A DNA stretch of 64,000 nucleotides from Sporosarcina ureae (GTDB lineage Bacteria > Bacillota > Bacilli > Bacillales_A > Planococcaceae): assembly GCF_029267015.1 (NCBI RefSeq), contig NZ_JARIEA010000035.1, forward strand, positions 24,711 through 88,710. Direction: 5' to 3'. The notes below the pieces were generated by a model. It made no database searches, was not told the origin of the DNA, and worked only from the letters and a program-made list of their open reading frames with translations. Positions 24,429-33,084 of this stretch are shown piece after piece (the first letter of the stretch is position 1; every line of letters begins with the position of its first letter). The translations under genes were made by a program, and so were the position numbers.

Positions 24429-25403
24429 TTATTTCTTTTCAGGTTTCGCTAATACTTCGTCCCAGTTGATCGTTCCATCTTTAATTTGATCGCGACGTTC
24501 TTTAGTCATTGTATCATTCGGACGACCGCCGTCTGGCCAATCTTTGTCGTGATTTTTCCATTCAGGACGATCTTTTGACAGGACATATGCTGCCAAGTCA
24601 CTTGCATCTTGGTCAGACAAAGAATCTTCCTGACCAACTGGCATGTTTTTCTGTATATAACCCGCCATTTTAGTCATACGTGCAATTCCTGCTCCGTCGT
24701 TAAATGATCCCTCACCCCATAGTTTCGGGCCTGTATTGGAACCAATTCCCTCACCGTTTTCACCGTGACATGCGATACAAGATTGCTGATACAATTCCTC
24801 ACCATTCTCTACGTTCGGTGTCGGTAGATCGTCAAGAGTGTTCTGGTGGCGCCAATCTAATTCTGCACCTACTGGAATTCCTTCTGAGATATACGTCATG
24901 TATGCAACCATTGCATCCAAGTCTTCATCGTCATCCGCAAATTTCTGTCCATCCATACTTCTTACCATACAACCGTTAATACGTTCTTCCAATGTAACCA
25001 TTTGGCCTGATCTTCCGATATACATCGGGTACACTGCGGACATCCCGACCATGGACGAAACACCTTCATCAGTTCCGGCACCTGCGTGACAGCTTGTACA
25101 AGATAATTCGTTCACTCGTGCGAGCCCGTCTTCTACTGAAGCGGCTTCGGAACGTAAGACATTGGACGTATCATCAAATAAATCGAATCCGCGTTTGATC
25201 GCTTCTCCTTCTTTACCTTCTGGAACATCGTCCATTGAAGGCGGGTTGTGCTGAATTCCAGCTACCTCTTCTGTTGGCGCTTTTACCTCTGTAGTTTCTG
25301 ATGCTTGGTCTTTATTCACGCGCATTTGGTTGCCCATAAATGCTATAACGACTAAACAAACTACGACAATAAAGCCTAGGGCTAATCCCGTTGTTCTTTT
25401 CAT
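24429..25403 (-). CDS. tsdA: Membrane-anchored dihaem cytochrome c, TsdA-like thiosulfate dehydrogenase
   Basis: This 324-residue protein has an N-terminal membrane anchor (residues about 5-24) and two haem c sites: CTSCH (102-106) and CIACH (209-213). TsdA hallmarks follow each site: INGCMVRSMDG with Cys145 about 39 residues after the first haem His, matching the Cys haem ligand of TsdA; and LWGEGSFNDGAG, then KNMPVG (Lys252/Met254), matching the second-haem ligand region. TsdA oxidises thiosulfate to tetrathionate outside the membrane. The ATG at 25403 lies 7 nt after AAGGAGG. A generic electron-carrier cytochrome is the alternative. Confidence 0.75.
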   Translation of the reverse strand: MKRTTGLALGFIVVVCLVVIAFMGNQMRVNKDQASETTEVKAPTEEVAGIQHNPPSMDDVPEGKEGEAIKRGFDLFDDTSNVLRSEAASVEDGLARVNELSCTSCHAGAGTDEGVSSMVGMSAVYPMYIGRSGQMVTLEERINGCMVRSMDGQKFADDDEDLDAMVAYMTYISEGIPVGAELDWRHQNTLDDLPTPNVENGEELYQQSCIACHGENGEGIGSNTGPKLWGEGSFNDGAGIARMTKMAGYIQKNMPVGQEDSLSDQDASDLAAYVLSKDRPEWKNHDKDWPDGGRPNDTMTKERRDQIKDGTINWDEVLAKPEKK

Positions 25404-25567
25404 GTCCACCCCTCCTTTTTCCTATTATTTAGTATATATACCACTTTTAACTTATCATACTTATATATGCCAGTCTACCCGATTATGACTGATATTCATT
25501 GTCATTTAACACTAAACCTTGTCGTGTAAGTAGTTCATTCGCCTAAAATAAATGTGACAGAATGCAA

Positions 25568-25598
25568 AACAATCGACGGCGTCATGCCGTCGATTGTT
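25568..25598 (-). terminator. Terminator of hrtBA
   Basis: A 13-bp perfect stem, AACAATCGACGGC with its complement around ATGAC. The T-run is short. Confidence 0.7.
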
Positions 25599-26275
25599 TA
25601 TTCCACTATATAGCCGTCACGCATCGTAATAATACGATCTGCGTAAGGAAGCATTTCTTCATCATGCGTCACCATCAGCGTCGTTAAATTCAGTGTACGT
25701 GTTAGTTCCTGTAGTAATTCCATGACACTTTTCGAGCGTTTAGTATCAAGACTGGCTGTTGGTTCATCCGCAAATAAGATTTTAGGACGATGAATGATTG
25801 CACGGGCAATCGCCACACGCTGACGTTCTCCCCCAGACAACGAAGAAGGATACGCATCTTTACGGTGTTCCATATCGACCAACTTTAAAATATCTGCTAT
25901 CGCTGTAGTCTGCTCTTTTTTACTAATTTTTGTTTCCGATACATCGAGCATCAACTCTAATTGCTCTTCTACGGTCAGGAACGGAACTAGGTGAGAAGAT
26001 TGGAAGACAAACCCAAAGTCTGTCGCACGTATATGACGAATTTCTTCTTGGCTCATTTTAGTCATGTCTTTTCCTTCGAATAAAATCTCACCACCGGAAG
26101 CTTTCTGCAATCCAGCCGCAATCGTTAGAATGGTAGACTTGCCAGAACCTGAAGGGCCGACCAACGCTGTGATTTCCCCTTCTTTTAACGATAAATTTAC
26201 ACCCTTTAATACTTCTTCTTCAATTTCACCGTTAGAAAATGTTTTTTTCACTTCGCCAATTGTAAAGGTAGACAT
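25598..26275 (-). CDS. hrtA: HrtA-like haem efflux ABC transporter, ATP-binding subunit
   Basis: This 225-residue ATPase of the LolD/MacB/HrtA class has Walker A GPSGSGKST, Q-loop VFQSSHLVPFLTV, signature LSGGERQR, Walker B ILFADEP and MVTHDEEM. With the permease encoded just upstream it would extrude toxic haem. The ATG follows the permease stop by 1 bp, with AAGGAG 9 nt upstream. The HrtA assignment rests on its HrtB-like partner and the HssR-type box in the operon promoter; on its own it could be any MacB-type ATPase. Confidence 0.8.
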   Translation of the reverse strand: MSTFTIGEVKKTFSNGEIEEEVLKGVNLSLKEGEITALVGPSGSGKSTILTIAAGLQKASGGEILFEGKDMTKMSQEEIRHIRATDFGFVFQSSHLVPFLTVEEQLELMLDVSETKISKKEQTTAIADILKLVDMEHRKDAYPSSLSGGERQRVAIARAIIHRPKILFADEPTASLDTKRSKSVMELLQELTRTLNLTTLMVTHDEEMLPYADRIITMRDGYIVE

Positions 26276-26276
26276 A

Positions 26277-27308
26277 TTACATCTCTCCTTGTTGAATCGC
26301 TTGTAGCGGTTCAATTCTTTTCACTTGGAATCCAGAAATTGTTGCTCCTATAAAACCGACTACCATAAATACTGCCGACAGCATCAATACGGTATTCATT
26401 GTTAAATGGAATGGCATGCCATCAGGGGCAATAAAGCTAAATGCTTGGCTGAGCGCAATGGAAAGCACGAGTGAAATAGCTGTAATCACAAGCATTTGAT
26501 ACCAAATCATCTTAAATAATGACATAGTCTTCATGCCGATTGCTTTTAATATTCCGTACAAACCAATTTTTTGCACGTTCATCATATAGAAGAAAATCGC
26601 AAACAACATGCCACTGATCATCACAAGGAACCAAACAATCATATTTAATGACATCTGTTCCGCACTGTAACTTGGAATGGCATTCAGAAATTCTTTATTG
26701 GAGAATGAATCTAATGCACTTAGTGTTGGCGTATCTTTTCCTGGAATGAAAATCGTCTGCATTTCCATTACACGATAGATTTCTTGATAGTTAGTCATGT
26801 CGATGAAAGCGACAGGTGCGTGACTATATTTTTGCTGGTCAACGAACCCTTTGACGACGAATTCACCGCTAAATTGATTATTTGTTAAGACGTCCCCAAC
26901 TTTAATGCCCTCATCTTTTAATGTACTATCCAGTACAATCTCGCCTTCTCTGACGTTTTCAAACAGCTGCGAGCCGGTAGATGCAACGAATGCAACACTA
27001 TGCTGTTTGTCTTCCGAATCATTGACAAAGCCCATCTGAACCGAAAATGCAGTTGCATCGGGTCGATCGATGAGAACTTGTTTCTGTACCTCTGCATCTA
27101 TTTTTGAAAGATTATACGTACTATCTGCGTCCTTATCCAAATAAAACTGCCCTTGCGGTAAATCTTTGATCAACGCCGCGTTGTCCTGTGATAATCCATT
27201 CGCTAATCCTGAAATAATAAATGTCAAAAAACTGACTAAAAATATGATGGATCCTAGAATCAAGAACTTCGCTTTACTTTTCTTCATTTCTTTCCACGCG
27301 ATTTTCAT
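26277..27308 (-). CDS. hrtB: HrtB-like haem efflux ABC transporter permease (FtsX family)
   Basis: This 343-residue FtsX-type permease has an N-terminal helix (about 14-37), an extracellular domain (about 40-215) and three C-terminal helices. The segment SYSAEQMSLNMIVWFL, then FFYMMNVQKIGLYGILKAIGMKT, closely follows staphylococcal HrtB, as does the overall size. It is the first gene of hrtBA. Upstream lies a direct repeat of GTTCATNTT type, the HssR signature, 7 bp from the -10. The cognate hssRS genes are about 33 kb away rather than adjacent. Confidence 0.82.
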   Translation of the reverse strand: MKIAWKEMKKSKAKFLILGSIIFLVSFLTFIISGLANGLSQDNAALIKDLPQGQFYLDKDADSTYNLSKIDAEVQKQVLIDRPDATAFSVQMGFVNDSEDKQHSVAFVASTGSQLFENVREGEIVLDSTLKDEGIKVGDVLTNNQFSGEFVVKGFVDQQKYSHAPVAFIDMTNYQEIYRVMEMQTIFIPGKDTPTLSALDSFSNKEFLNAIPSYSAEQMSLNMIVWFLVMISGMLFAIFFYMMNVQKIGLYGILKAIGMKTMSLFKMIWYQMLVITAISLVLSIALSQAFSFIAPDGMPFHLTMNTVLMLSAVFMVVGFIGATISGFQVKRIEPLQAIQQGEM

Positions 27309-27341
27309 ATCGAGCGCCTCCGTATTTTTCTTTATATGTAT

Positions 27342-27374
27342 ATTGTATCTTGTGAAGATGAACGGAGAATGAAC
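27342..27374 (-). promoter_or_regulatory. hrtBA promoter with HssR box
   Basis: Read leftwards, GTTCATTCT (27366-27374), CC, GTTCATCTT (27355-27363), then 7 bp and TACAAT (27342-27347). The staphylococcal HssR site is GTTCATATT-N2-GTTCATATT, so the box matches in sequence and spacing and replaces the -35, as expected for an activator. Confidence 0.8.
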
Positions 27375-27476
27375 AGCATATTACACTTCACAACTTTTAT
27401 TATTCTGTTTAAAGAGATATAACTTTCTATTTTTCTGGTGATATGTGAAAATTATAACAACAAAGGAGGGATGTTA

Positions 27477-28427
27477 ATGATTCGTTTTGAAGAAGTCTCA
27501 AAGAGTTATGATATGTCGCGTTTAGTCGTGGATTCTGTGAATCTAGAAATTAAACGTGGAGAGTTTCTTGTTTTGGTCGGACCCAGTGGTTGCGGTAAGA
27601 CTACAACACTCAAGATGATCAACAGGCTGATTCCGCTTACAAAGGGCACAATTTGGCTTGACGATAAGAGGATTAGCGACTACCCAATCCATGAGCTGCG
27701 CTGGCAAATAGGCTATGTGCTACAGCAAATTGCTTTATTCCCCCATATGACGATTGAAGAAAATATTGCAGTTGTACCCGAACTCGTCGGTTGGAAGAAA
27801 AAGAAAGTGCGTGAACGTGTAACTGAATTACTTGAAATGGTTGGTCTCGATCCAGATATTTATAGGAAGCGTAAACCGAATGAATTGTCCGGTGGTCAAC
27901 AACAACGAGTGGGTGTCGTGCGTGCACTGGCTGCAGATCCGGAGATTCTATTAATGGATGAACCATTCAGCGCTTTAGATCCAATCAGCCGTTTGAAGCT
28001 ACAGGATGATTTGCTTGAATTACAGCGCCGAATCCAAAAGACCATTGTATTCGTAACGCATGATTTACAGGAAGCGTTTAAACTAGGAGATCGTGTTTGT
28101 ATCATGAACGAAGGAAAAATTGAACAGGTAGACACCCCTCAGAAAATTCTTATTCAACCTGCTTCACCGTTCGTACGTGAATTTACAGCTTCCGCTGCTG
28201 CACAAACATTTTCTATCAAGGACCATATAGAAGATATTCCATCAGACCTGTCATTATCCTTTGCCATTCCATTTAACTCCGAATGGGGCCCATTACTTCA
28301 GTTTTTGGCTTCGGAAGAACAAGTGGCGATCCAACAAGATGGACAAGTGATTGGAATGGTTACCCGTGAAGGGATTCTTCGTTTCTTGGCTGAACAAGCG
28401 GTGAAGGGAGGAGCATCCAATGAATAA
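27477..28427 (+). CDS. Osmolyte ABC transporter ATP-binding protein (OpuF/OpuB/OpuC type)
   Basis: This 316-residue ATPase has Walker A GPSGCGKTT, signature LSGGQQQR, Walker B ILLMDEPFSALDPISR and a C-terminal extension with one CBS-like segment (AIQQDGQVIGMVTREGILRFLAEQ). It drives uptake of glycine betaine, choline or related compatible solutes. The ATG at 27477 is 6 nt from AAAGGAGGG; one at 27471 directly abuts it. It overlaps the downstream permease/binding-protein gene by 8 bp. Confidence 0.88.
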   Translation: MIRFEEVSKSYDMSRLVVDSVNLEIKRGEFLVLVGPSGCGKTTTLKMINRLIPLTKGTIWLDDKRISDYPIHELRWQIGYVLQQIALFPHMTIEENIAVVPELVGWKKKKVRERVTELLEMVGLDPDIYRKRKPNELSGGQQQRVGVVRALAADPEILLMDEPFSALDPISRLKLQDDLLELQRRIQKTIVFVTHDLQEAFKLGDRVCIMNEGKIEQVDTPQKILIQPASPFVREFTASAAAQTFSIKDHIEDIPSDLSLSFAIPFNSEWGPLLQFLASEEQVAIQQDGQVIGMVTREGILRFLAEQAVKGGASNE

Positions 28428-29937
28428 TTTCCTTGATGTTTTCCAAGACCGTCGCGGACAATTACTTGGAGCACTAATTGAACATATTCAAATTTCATTA
28501 GTTTCTTTACTCATTGCTGTGCTGATCGCTGTGCCATTGGGTATTTATTTAACCAATCGGCGAAAAATAGCGGAATCTGTCATCGGAGTGAGTGCTGTGA
28601 TGCAAACGATACCTTCACTAGCACTTCTAGGATTGTTGATCCCACTATTTGGCATCGGAAAAGTACCGGCCATCATTGCGCTGGTAGTTTATGCATTGCT
28701 ACCTATTTTACGCAATACGTATACCGGTATTAAAGAAGTCGATCCTTCCCTTCGCGAAGCTGCTATCGCAATGGGCATGAATACGCGAAAACGATTAACG
28801 AAAGTCGAATTACCACTAGCCATGCCGATCATTATGGCGGGTATCCGTACATCGATGGTGCTCATCATCGGAACTGCGACACTTGCAGCATTGATTGGCG
28901 CAGGTGGACTCGGAGATTTAATATTACTCGGAATTGATCGGAATAATCCTTCGTTAATTATACTAGGTGCAATACCGGCCGCATTACTCGCATTATTCTT
29001 TGATTTCGTATTGAAGATATTTGAAGGTCTTTCATTCAAAAAAGCTATTACGGCATTTGCGATTTTTGTGATTGCCGCCGTCTTGATGATTGCCGCACCA
29101 TTCATAGGCGTCAGCAAGAAGGACGAATTAGTGATAGGAGCAAAACTTGGTGCAGAACCTGAAATTCTTATTAATATGTACAAGTTGTTGATCGAAGACC
29201 AAACGGATTTATCTGTCGAATTAAAGCCAGGGCTCGGCAAAACTTCATTTGTATTTAATGCATTGAAGTCAGGAAGTATTGATTTGTATCCTGAATTTAC
29301 GGGTACTGCTATATCGGAGTTCTTGAAAGAAGAAGCCGTCAGCAATGACCGCGATGAAGTATTTGAGCAAGCACGAAAAGGACTTGATGAACAGTTTGAT
29401 ATGACACTTATGACACCGATGTCGTTCAATAACACCTATACTCTCGCTGTTTCCAAAGCATTCCAAGAAGAGTACGGGCTAAAAACGATGTCCGATCTAG
29501 CTTCTGTGGAAAATGCAGTAAAAGCAGGATTTACACTGGAGTTCAATGATCGTGAAGATGGCTATCTCGGAATTCAAAAACTTTACGGCATTACGTTTTC
29601 CTCCATTAAAACAATGGAACCGAAACTACGCTATCAAGCAATCGAAGCAGGCGAAATCAACTTGATGGATGCCTACTCGACTGACAGCGAACTTCGGGAA
29701 TATGATATGACGGTGCTCGAAGATGATAAAGAACTATTCCCGCCATACCAAGGCGCACCGCTACTTCGAAAAGATACGCTGAAGAAGTATCCTGAACTCG
29801 AAGATGCGTTGAACAGTCTTGCAGGAATCGTAACAGACGATGAAATGCGCGAGATGAACTACCAAGTGAACTCTAAAGGTGCGAAAGCTGACGAAGTAGC
29901 AGAAGCATTCTTGAAGGAACAAGGTTTGTTGAAGTGA
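28420..29937 (+). CDS. Fused osmolyte ABC permease and substrate-binding protein (OpuF-like)
   Basis: This 505-residue protein joins a BPD-type permease (residues 1-215, helices and the coupling loop near REAAIAMGMNTRKRL) to an OpuAC-type binding domain (about 235-505, starting LVIGAKLGAEPEILINMYK). The binding domain is tethered to the outer membrane face by the last helix. Such permease-binder fusions with a single ATPase are known from OpuF. Likely ligands are glycine betaine or other quaternary amines. The ribosome binding site is GGGAGGAG. A terminator follows. Confidence 0.87.
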   Translation: MNNFLDVFQDRRGQLLGALIEHIQISLVSLLIAVLIAVPLGIYLTNRRKIAESVIGVSAVMQTIPSLALLGLLIPLFGIGKVPAIIALVVYALLPILRNTYTGIKEVDPSLREAAIAMGMNTRKRLTKVELPLAMPIIMAGIRTSMVLIIGTATLAALIGAGGLGDLILLGIDRNNPSLIILGAIPAALLALFFDFVLKIFEGLSFKKAITAFAIFVIAAVLMIAAPFIGVSKKDELVIGAKLGAEPEILINMYKLLIEDQTDLSVELKPGLGKTSFVFNALKSGSIDLYPEFTGTAISEFLKEEAVSNDRDEVFEQARKGLDEQFDMTLMTPMSFNNTYTLAVSKAFQEEYGLKTMSDLASVENAVKAGFTLEFNDREDGYLGIQKLYGITFSSIKTMEPKLRYQAIEAGEINLMDAYSTDSELREYDMTVLEDDKELFPPYQGAPLLRKDTLKKYPELEDALNSLAGIVTDDEMREMNYQVNSKGAKADEVAEAFLKEQGLLK

Positions 29938-29955
29938 AGATAGCAAGAATTAAAA

Positions 29956-29991
29956 GTGAAAGGCGAAACGCTACCTACTCGCCTTTCACTT
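29956..29991 (+). terminator. Terminator of the osmolyte transporter operon
   Basis: GTGAAAGGCG pairs with CGCCTTTCAC; a short T-run follows. Confidence 0.7.
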
Positions 29992-30003
29992 CTACGCCAA
30001 AAT

Positions 30004-30045
30004 AAAACAGTCAACAGCAGAAAAATCTGCCGGTGACTGTTTTTA
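30004..30045. terminator. Bidirectional terminator
   Basis: AAAACAGTCA with GCAGA pairs with TCTGC and TGACTGTTTT. It lies between the convergent osmolyte and acyl-CoA dehydrogenase-like genes. Confidence 0.8.
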
Positions 30046-30056
30046 TTTTGATTTAA

Positions 30057-31289
30057 TTAATCCATCCAAGGAACTTCTATCATTGTACGACCGATCCATT
30101 CGCGCAGCACTTCGTTTGTTGGCCCCATGATTGCACCAGCACGCCCGTCACGCACGAACTTTTCCACCTGGCCCGTCATATAACCGCGGCCACCTGACAC
30201 TTGCAATGCCGAATTGGTAACATCAATTACCATGTCTGCCGCATGCGTCTTTAACTGCCATAACGGATACAAACACTCGGACAACTCTTTGCCTTCCTTA
30301 TTGCAACGATCTAGCGCTTCTGCTGTACGATACAACATACTGCGTGCACTATCTACTTTAATCTGCGCCTTCGCCAACTCGTGACGAATCACTTGATAAT
30401 CTGTAACAGATGACCCCGTATCTGCGTGGACTCTGCGTTTAGCACCATCTGTTGCCATATTCAAAGCGCCTTGTGCAATACCAACCCAACAAGCTGCTGA
30501 ACCTAGCAAGAAAAGAGGGTCGATTGTGTTATCGTTGAAATAACCCATGCCACCTTCGCCACCAATACGGTTTTCAAGAGCTACTTGCACATCTTTAAAA
30601 TTCATAGGACCACTTGCGTTTCCGCGTAATCCCATTGCATCGAACGGAAATGCTTCAACTCCTGGTTGATCATTTTCGACCAATAAAAACATTAAATTAT
30701 CCGGATTATCTGTTTCAGGCGATGTTGTAGCAACTAAATAAAAGTCTGCTTCTCCACCACTTGTGACGAATGACTTTTCTGCGTCCAACAAATAACCATT
30801 TACATTTCGTATCGCTTTACTACCGATATTCCAGAAGTGACCACCTGTCGCTCGTTCACTAAACGCTAGGCCACCGATTTGTCCTTCACGCAAGCGTGGT
30901 AATAGACGCTGACGCTGTTCTTCTGTTCCCGCCTCATAGATCGTATGCGCTGTAGTCATATGCATAACCCAGCACATCGTCGTAGATGGGCAATAATGCG
31001 CAAAGCTTTCGGAAAGTACTGCAAATGCTGTGAATCCGTCTTTCAGACCACCCGCTTCAACCGGGATGGTAACAGCCGAATAACCAGACTTCGCAACTTC
31101 ACGTAAACTTTCACGTGGATAACTTCTCTCTTGATCAGAAATAAGTGCACGCGGTAGCAATTCTTTCTTGCCTAACGCATGTGCAGCTTTTTGTAATTCT
31201 TCATGCCCTTCTGGACAAGTCCACCATTCAGGAATTTGCATAATTCCATCTTGTTGTTTTTGTTTTTCCATCATAGCACTTTTTACCAA
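30057..31289 (-). CDS. Acyl-CoA dehydrogenase family protein
   Basis: This flavoprotein of about 410 residues has the acyl-CoA dehydrogenase fold: an N-terminal helical domain, a middle beta-domain (GGLAFSERATGGHFWNIGSKAI, then FDAMGLRGNASGPMNFKDVQV) and a C-terminal helical domain (QVSGGRGYMTGQVEKFVRDGRAGAIMGPTNEV). The catalytic Glu position and substrate are unclear; desulfurisation-type flavin monooxygenases share this fold. The TTG at 31289 has GGAG 8 nt upstream. GTG 31298 and the ATGs near 31270 are alternatives. It is monocistronic. Confidence 0.8.
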   Translation of the reverse strand: MVKSAMMEKQKQQDGIMQIPEWWTCPEGHEELQKAAHALGKKELLPRALISDQERSYPRESLREVAKSGYSAVTIPVEAGGLKDGFTAFAVLSESFAHYCPSTTMCWVMHMTTAHTIYEAGTEEQRQRLLPRLREGQIGGLAFSERATGGHFWNIGSKAIRNVNGYLLDAEKSFVTSGGEADFYLVATTSPETDNPDNLMFLLVENDQPGVEAFPFDAMGLRGNASGPMNFKDVQVALENRIGGEGGMGYFNDNTIDPLFLLGSAACWVGIAQGALNMATDGAKRRVHADTGSSVTDYQVIRHELAKAQIKVDSARSMLYRTAEALDRCNKEGKELSECLYPLWQLKTHAADMVIDVTNSALQVSGGRGYMTGQVEKFVRDGRAGAIMGPTNEVLREWIGRTMIEVPWMD

Positions 31290-31298
31290 AATTACCAC

Positions 31299-31702
31299 TC
31301 CATTTTATCATTTACCTACTTTTCTATTAGCAAGCAAGCAGGCTGTTCTCTATCAACATTATCATGTTTTATTAAATAGTAAAGATTGAGCCATAAAATA
31401 AATATCTTTTTTATTTTTAATTATAATAAAACATCTAATAAATCCATTCAACTCATCATATGAATTTGTAGTATTTTCTTGAAAATAAAATGTGTAAAAC
31501 ATTGAAAACACTATATTACATATGATGCAACAGTCATTTCAATTCCATAATACCCATCCAAAATTTCATCACTTTTTCATTCAAGTATTACTTATTTAAT
31601 AAATTTGGACACATTTATATTAAAATCTATAAAAACATGCAACTAGTACGGGCAGTACGTTAAAATGCTATAATGAGTTATAAAGAGAAGGAGGCCTAGG
31701 CG
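31299..31702. other. AT-rich intergenic region
   Basis: This is a divergent promoter region of about 400 bp without a credible gene. An extended -10 (TGC-TATAAT, 31666-31674) serves the lipoprotein gene. Nothing else was recognised. Confidence 0.6.
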
Positions 31703-32305
31703 ATGAAAAAATGGACGAGTATGATGATTTTAAGCTGCCTATTAGTTCTCAGTGCATGTGCTGCAACCGACACGAATAAATTGACGATACCTGAACTTAC
31801 AGATCGTGAAAAACAAATACTTGAAACAGCAACGAATACTGCATTTGTCTTTGATTATACAGCCGATCAAAACTATAAAAAGGTAACCCTTTGGGTAGAA
31901 AAATACAAAGAAGGTAAAAAGGTTGCGGAACCGATTAGCGAGCTATCCACGCCAATGCCTGGAGAGTCAACGAAAGGTAGCATCGTGTTGACAGTCACGC
32001 AAACGCTCGAAGAAGAATTATTATTCTCAGCAAGTGTTAGCGATGCTAAGGGTGCTGCAAGTGTTAGTAACCAAGAAGAACTGAAGACATTAAAAGACAT
32101 GGCCACTCTATTTAACACCAATCCACAAGAAGGTTTACTTCTCTCGGAGAATATGTTGTTGGCGGGTATCATCTACACATCTACAACAGCGGGTACGCCG
32201 ACAAGTACATTATCTTCTGATTTCTATGAACAAAAAGAAGGCTACTTGGATGAATTAAAAGAATACGATGTAGTATACGTATTACGGGCTTCATTTGAAA
32301 AATAA
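31703..32305 (+). CDS. Lipoprotein of unknown function
   Basis: This 200-residue protein has a signal peptide and lipobox LSAC (lipid-anchored Cys about 19), then a soluble mixed alpha/beta part with EKYKEGKKVAEPISELSTPMPGESTKG. I do not recognise the family. The ribosome binding site is AAGGAGG. It is monocistronic, with an extended -10 promoter and a bidirectional terminator. Confidence 0.7.
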   Translation: MKKWTSMMILSCLLVLSACAATDTNKLTIPELTDREKQILETATNTAFVFDYTADQNYKKVTLWVEKYKEGKKVAEPISELSTPMPGESTKGSIVLTVTQTLEEELLFSASVSDAKGAASVSNQEELKTLKDMATLFNTNPQEGLLLSENMLLAGIIYTSTTAGTPTSTLSSDFYEQKEGYLDELKEYDVVYVLRASFEK

Positions 32306-32347
32306 AAGAACTGAACGGCAAGTTCACTACTTGTCGTCCAGTTCTTT
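32304..32347. terminator. Bidirectional terminator
   Basis: AAAGAACTG, ACG and CAAGT pair with ACTTG, CGT and CAGTTCTTT. Confidence 0.8.
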
Positions 32348-32356
32348 ATTCATAAT

Positions 32357-32794
32357 TCAATTCTGTAAATACTCTTTAACTGCCTGCGACACGGTCTTTC
32401 CTTCCGCACGACCAGCCACTTCCTTCATTACAACACCAATCGTCTGACCCATTGACGCGTCTTTTGAAATACCTAATGAAGCAATTAACTCTTTTACTTC
32501 TTCCACATTCATCTGTTTCGGCAAATAAGATTCCACAATCGCAATTTTCGCTTTTTCTGCTTCCACGATGTCTTCACGATTAGCTTTTAGACCTTCATCA
32601 AGCGATTGTTTTGTTTGCTTAAGCTCACGCTGAACGATTTTGATTTCTTCTTCTTTTGTCAGTTCGCGCTTTAATTCAATCGATTCATTTTGTAGACCTG
32701 CACGCAGTAAATTAATGACACCTTTCTTCATTGTGTCTTTTTCCTTCATCGCAGTTCGGATATCGGCCATTAAACGATCTTTTAATTCTGACAT
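32357..32794 (-). CDS. YqeY / GatB-YqeY domain protein
   Basis: This 145-residue helical protein matches the YqeY family in length and motifs (LMADIRTAMKEKDTMKKGVINLLRAG; ESYLPKQMNVEEVKELI; GQTIGVVMKEVAGRAEGKTVSQAVKEYL). The domain resembles the tRNA-binding tail of GatB, but its cellular role is unsettled. In many Bacillales it follows rpsU, which is not nearby here. The ATG at 32794 lies 5 nt after GAGGG; the longer frame is not supported. Confidence 0.88.
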   Translation of the reverse strand: MSELKDRLMADIRTAMKEKDTMKKGVINLLRAGLQNESIELKRELTKEEEIKIVQRELKQTKQSLDEGLKANREDIVEAEKAKIAIVESYLPKQMNVEEVKELIASLGISKDASMGQTIGVVMKEVAGRAEGKTVSQAVKEYLQN

Positions 32795-33084
32795 GGAATC
32801 CCTCGTTTCTATAGTAGTATGCCTAGTATACAAAAAAAGTATGTGCTCAGTCGCGTTTTTTAACTTGAAAGAGAAACCTGATTGAAATAAGCCTATGATT
32901 CTCCTCATTAATTCACGATACTCCAAGTCCCTATCTAACGACTATCAAATATAGCTTAATTGACGAAACTCTAGTACTAGTTTACACTTTTTACTACTAG
33001 CTCCTTCAGATAACGTAAGGTTTTCCAACACCTTATTCACTTGGAGGAGCTCTTCGATATGTATATAAAAAAGGAGTTTATCAT

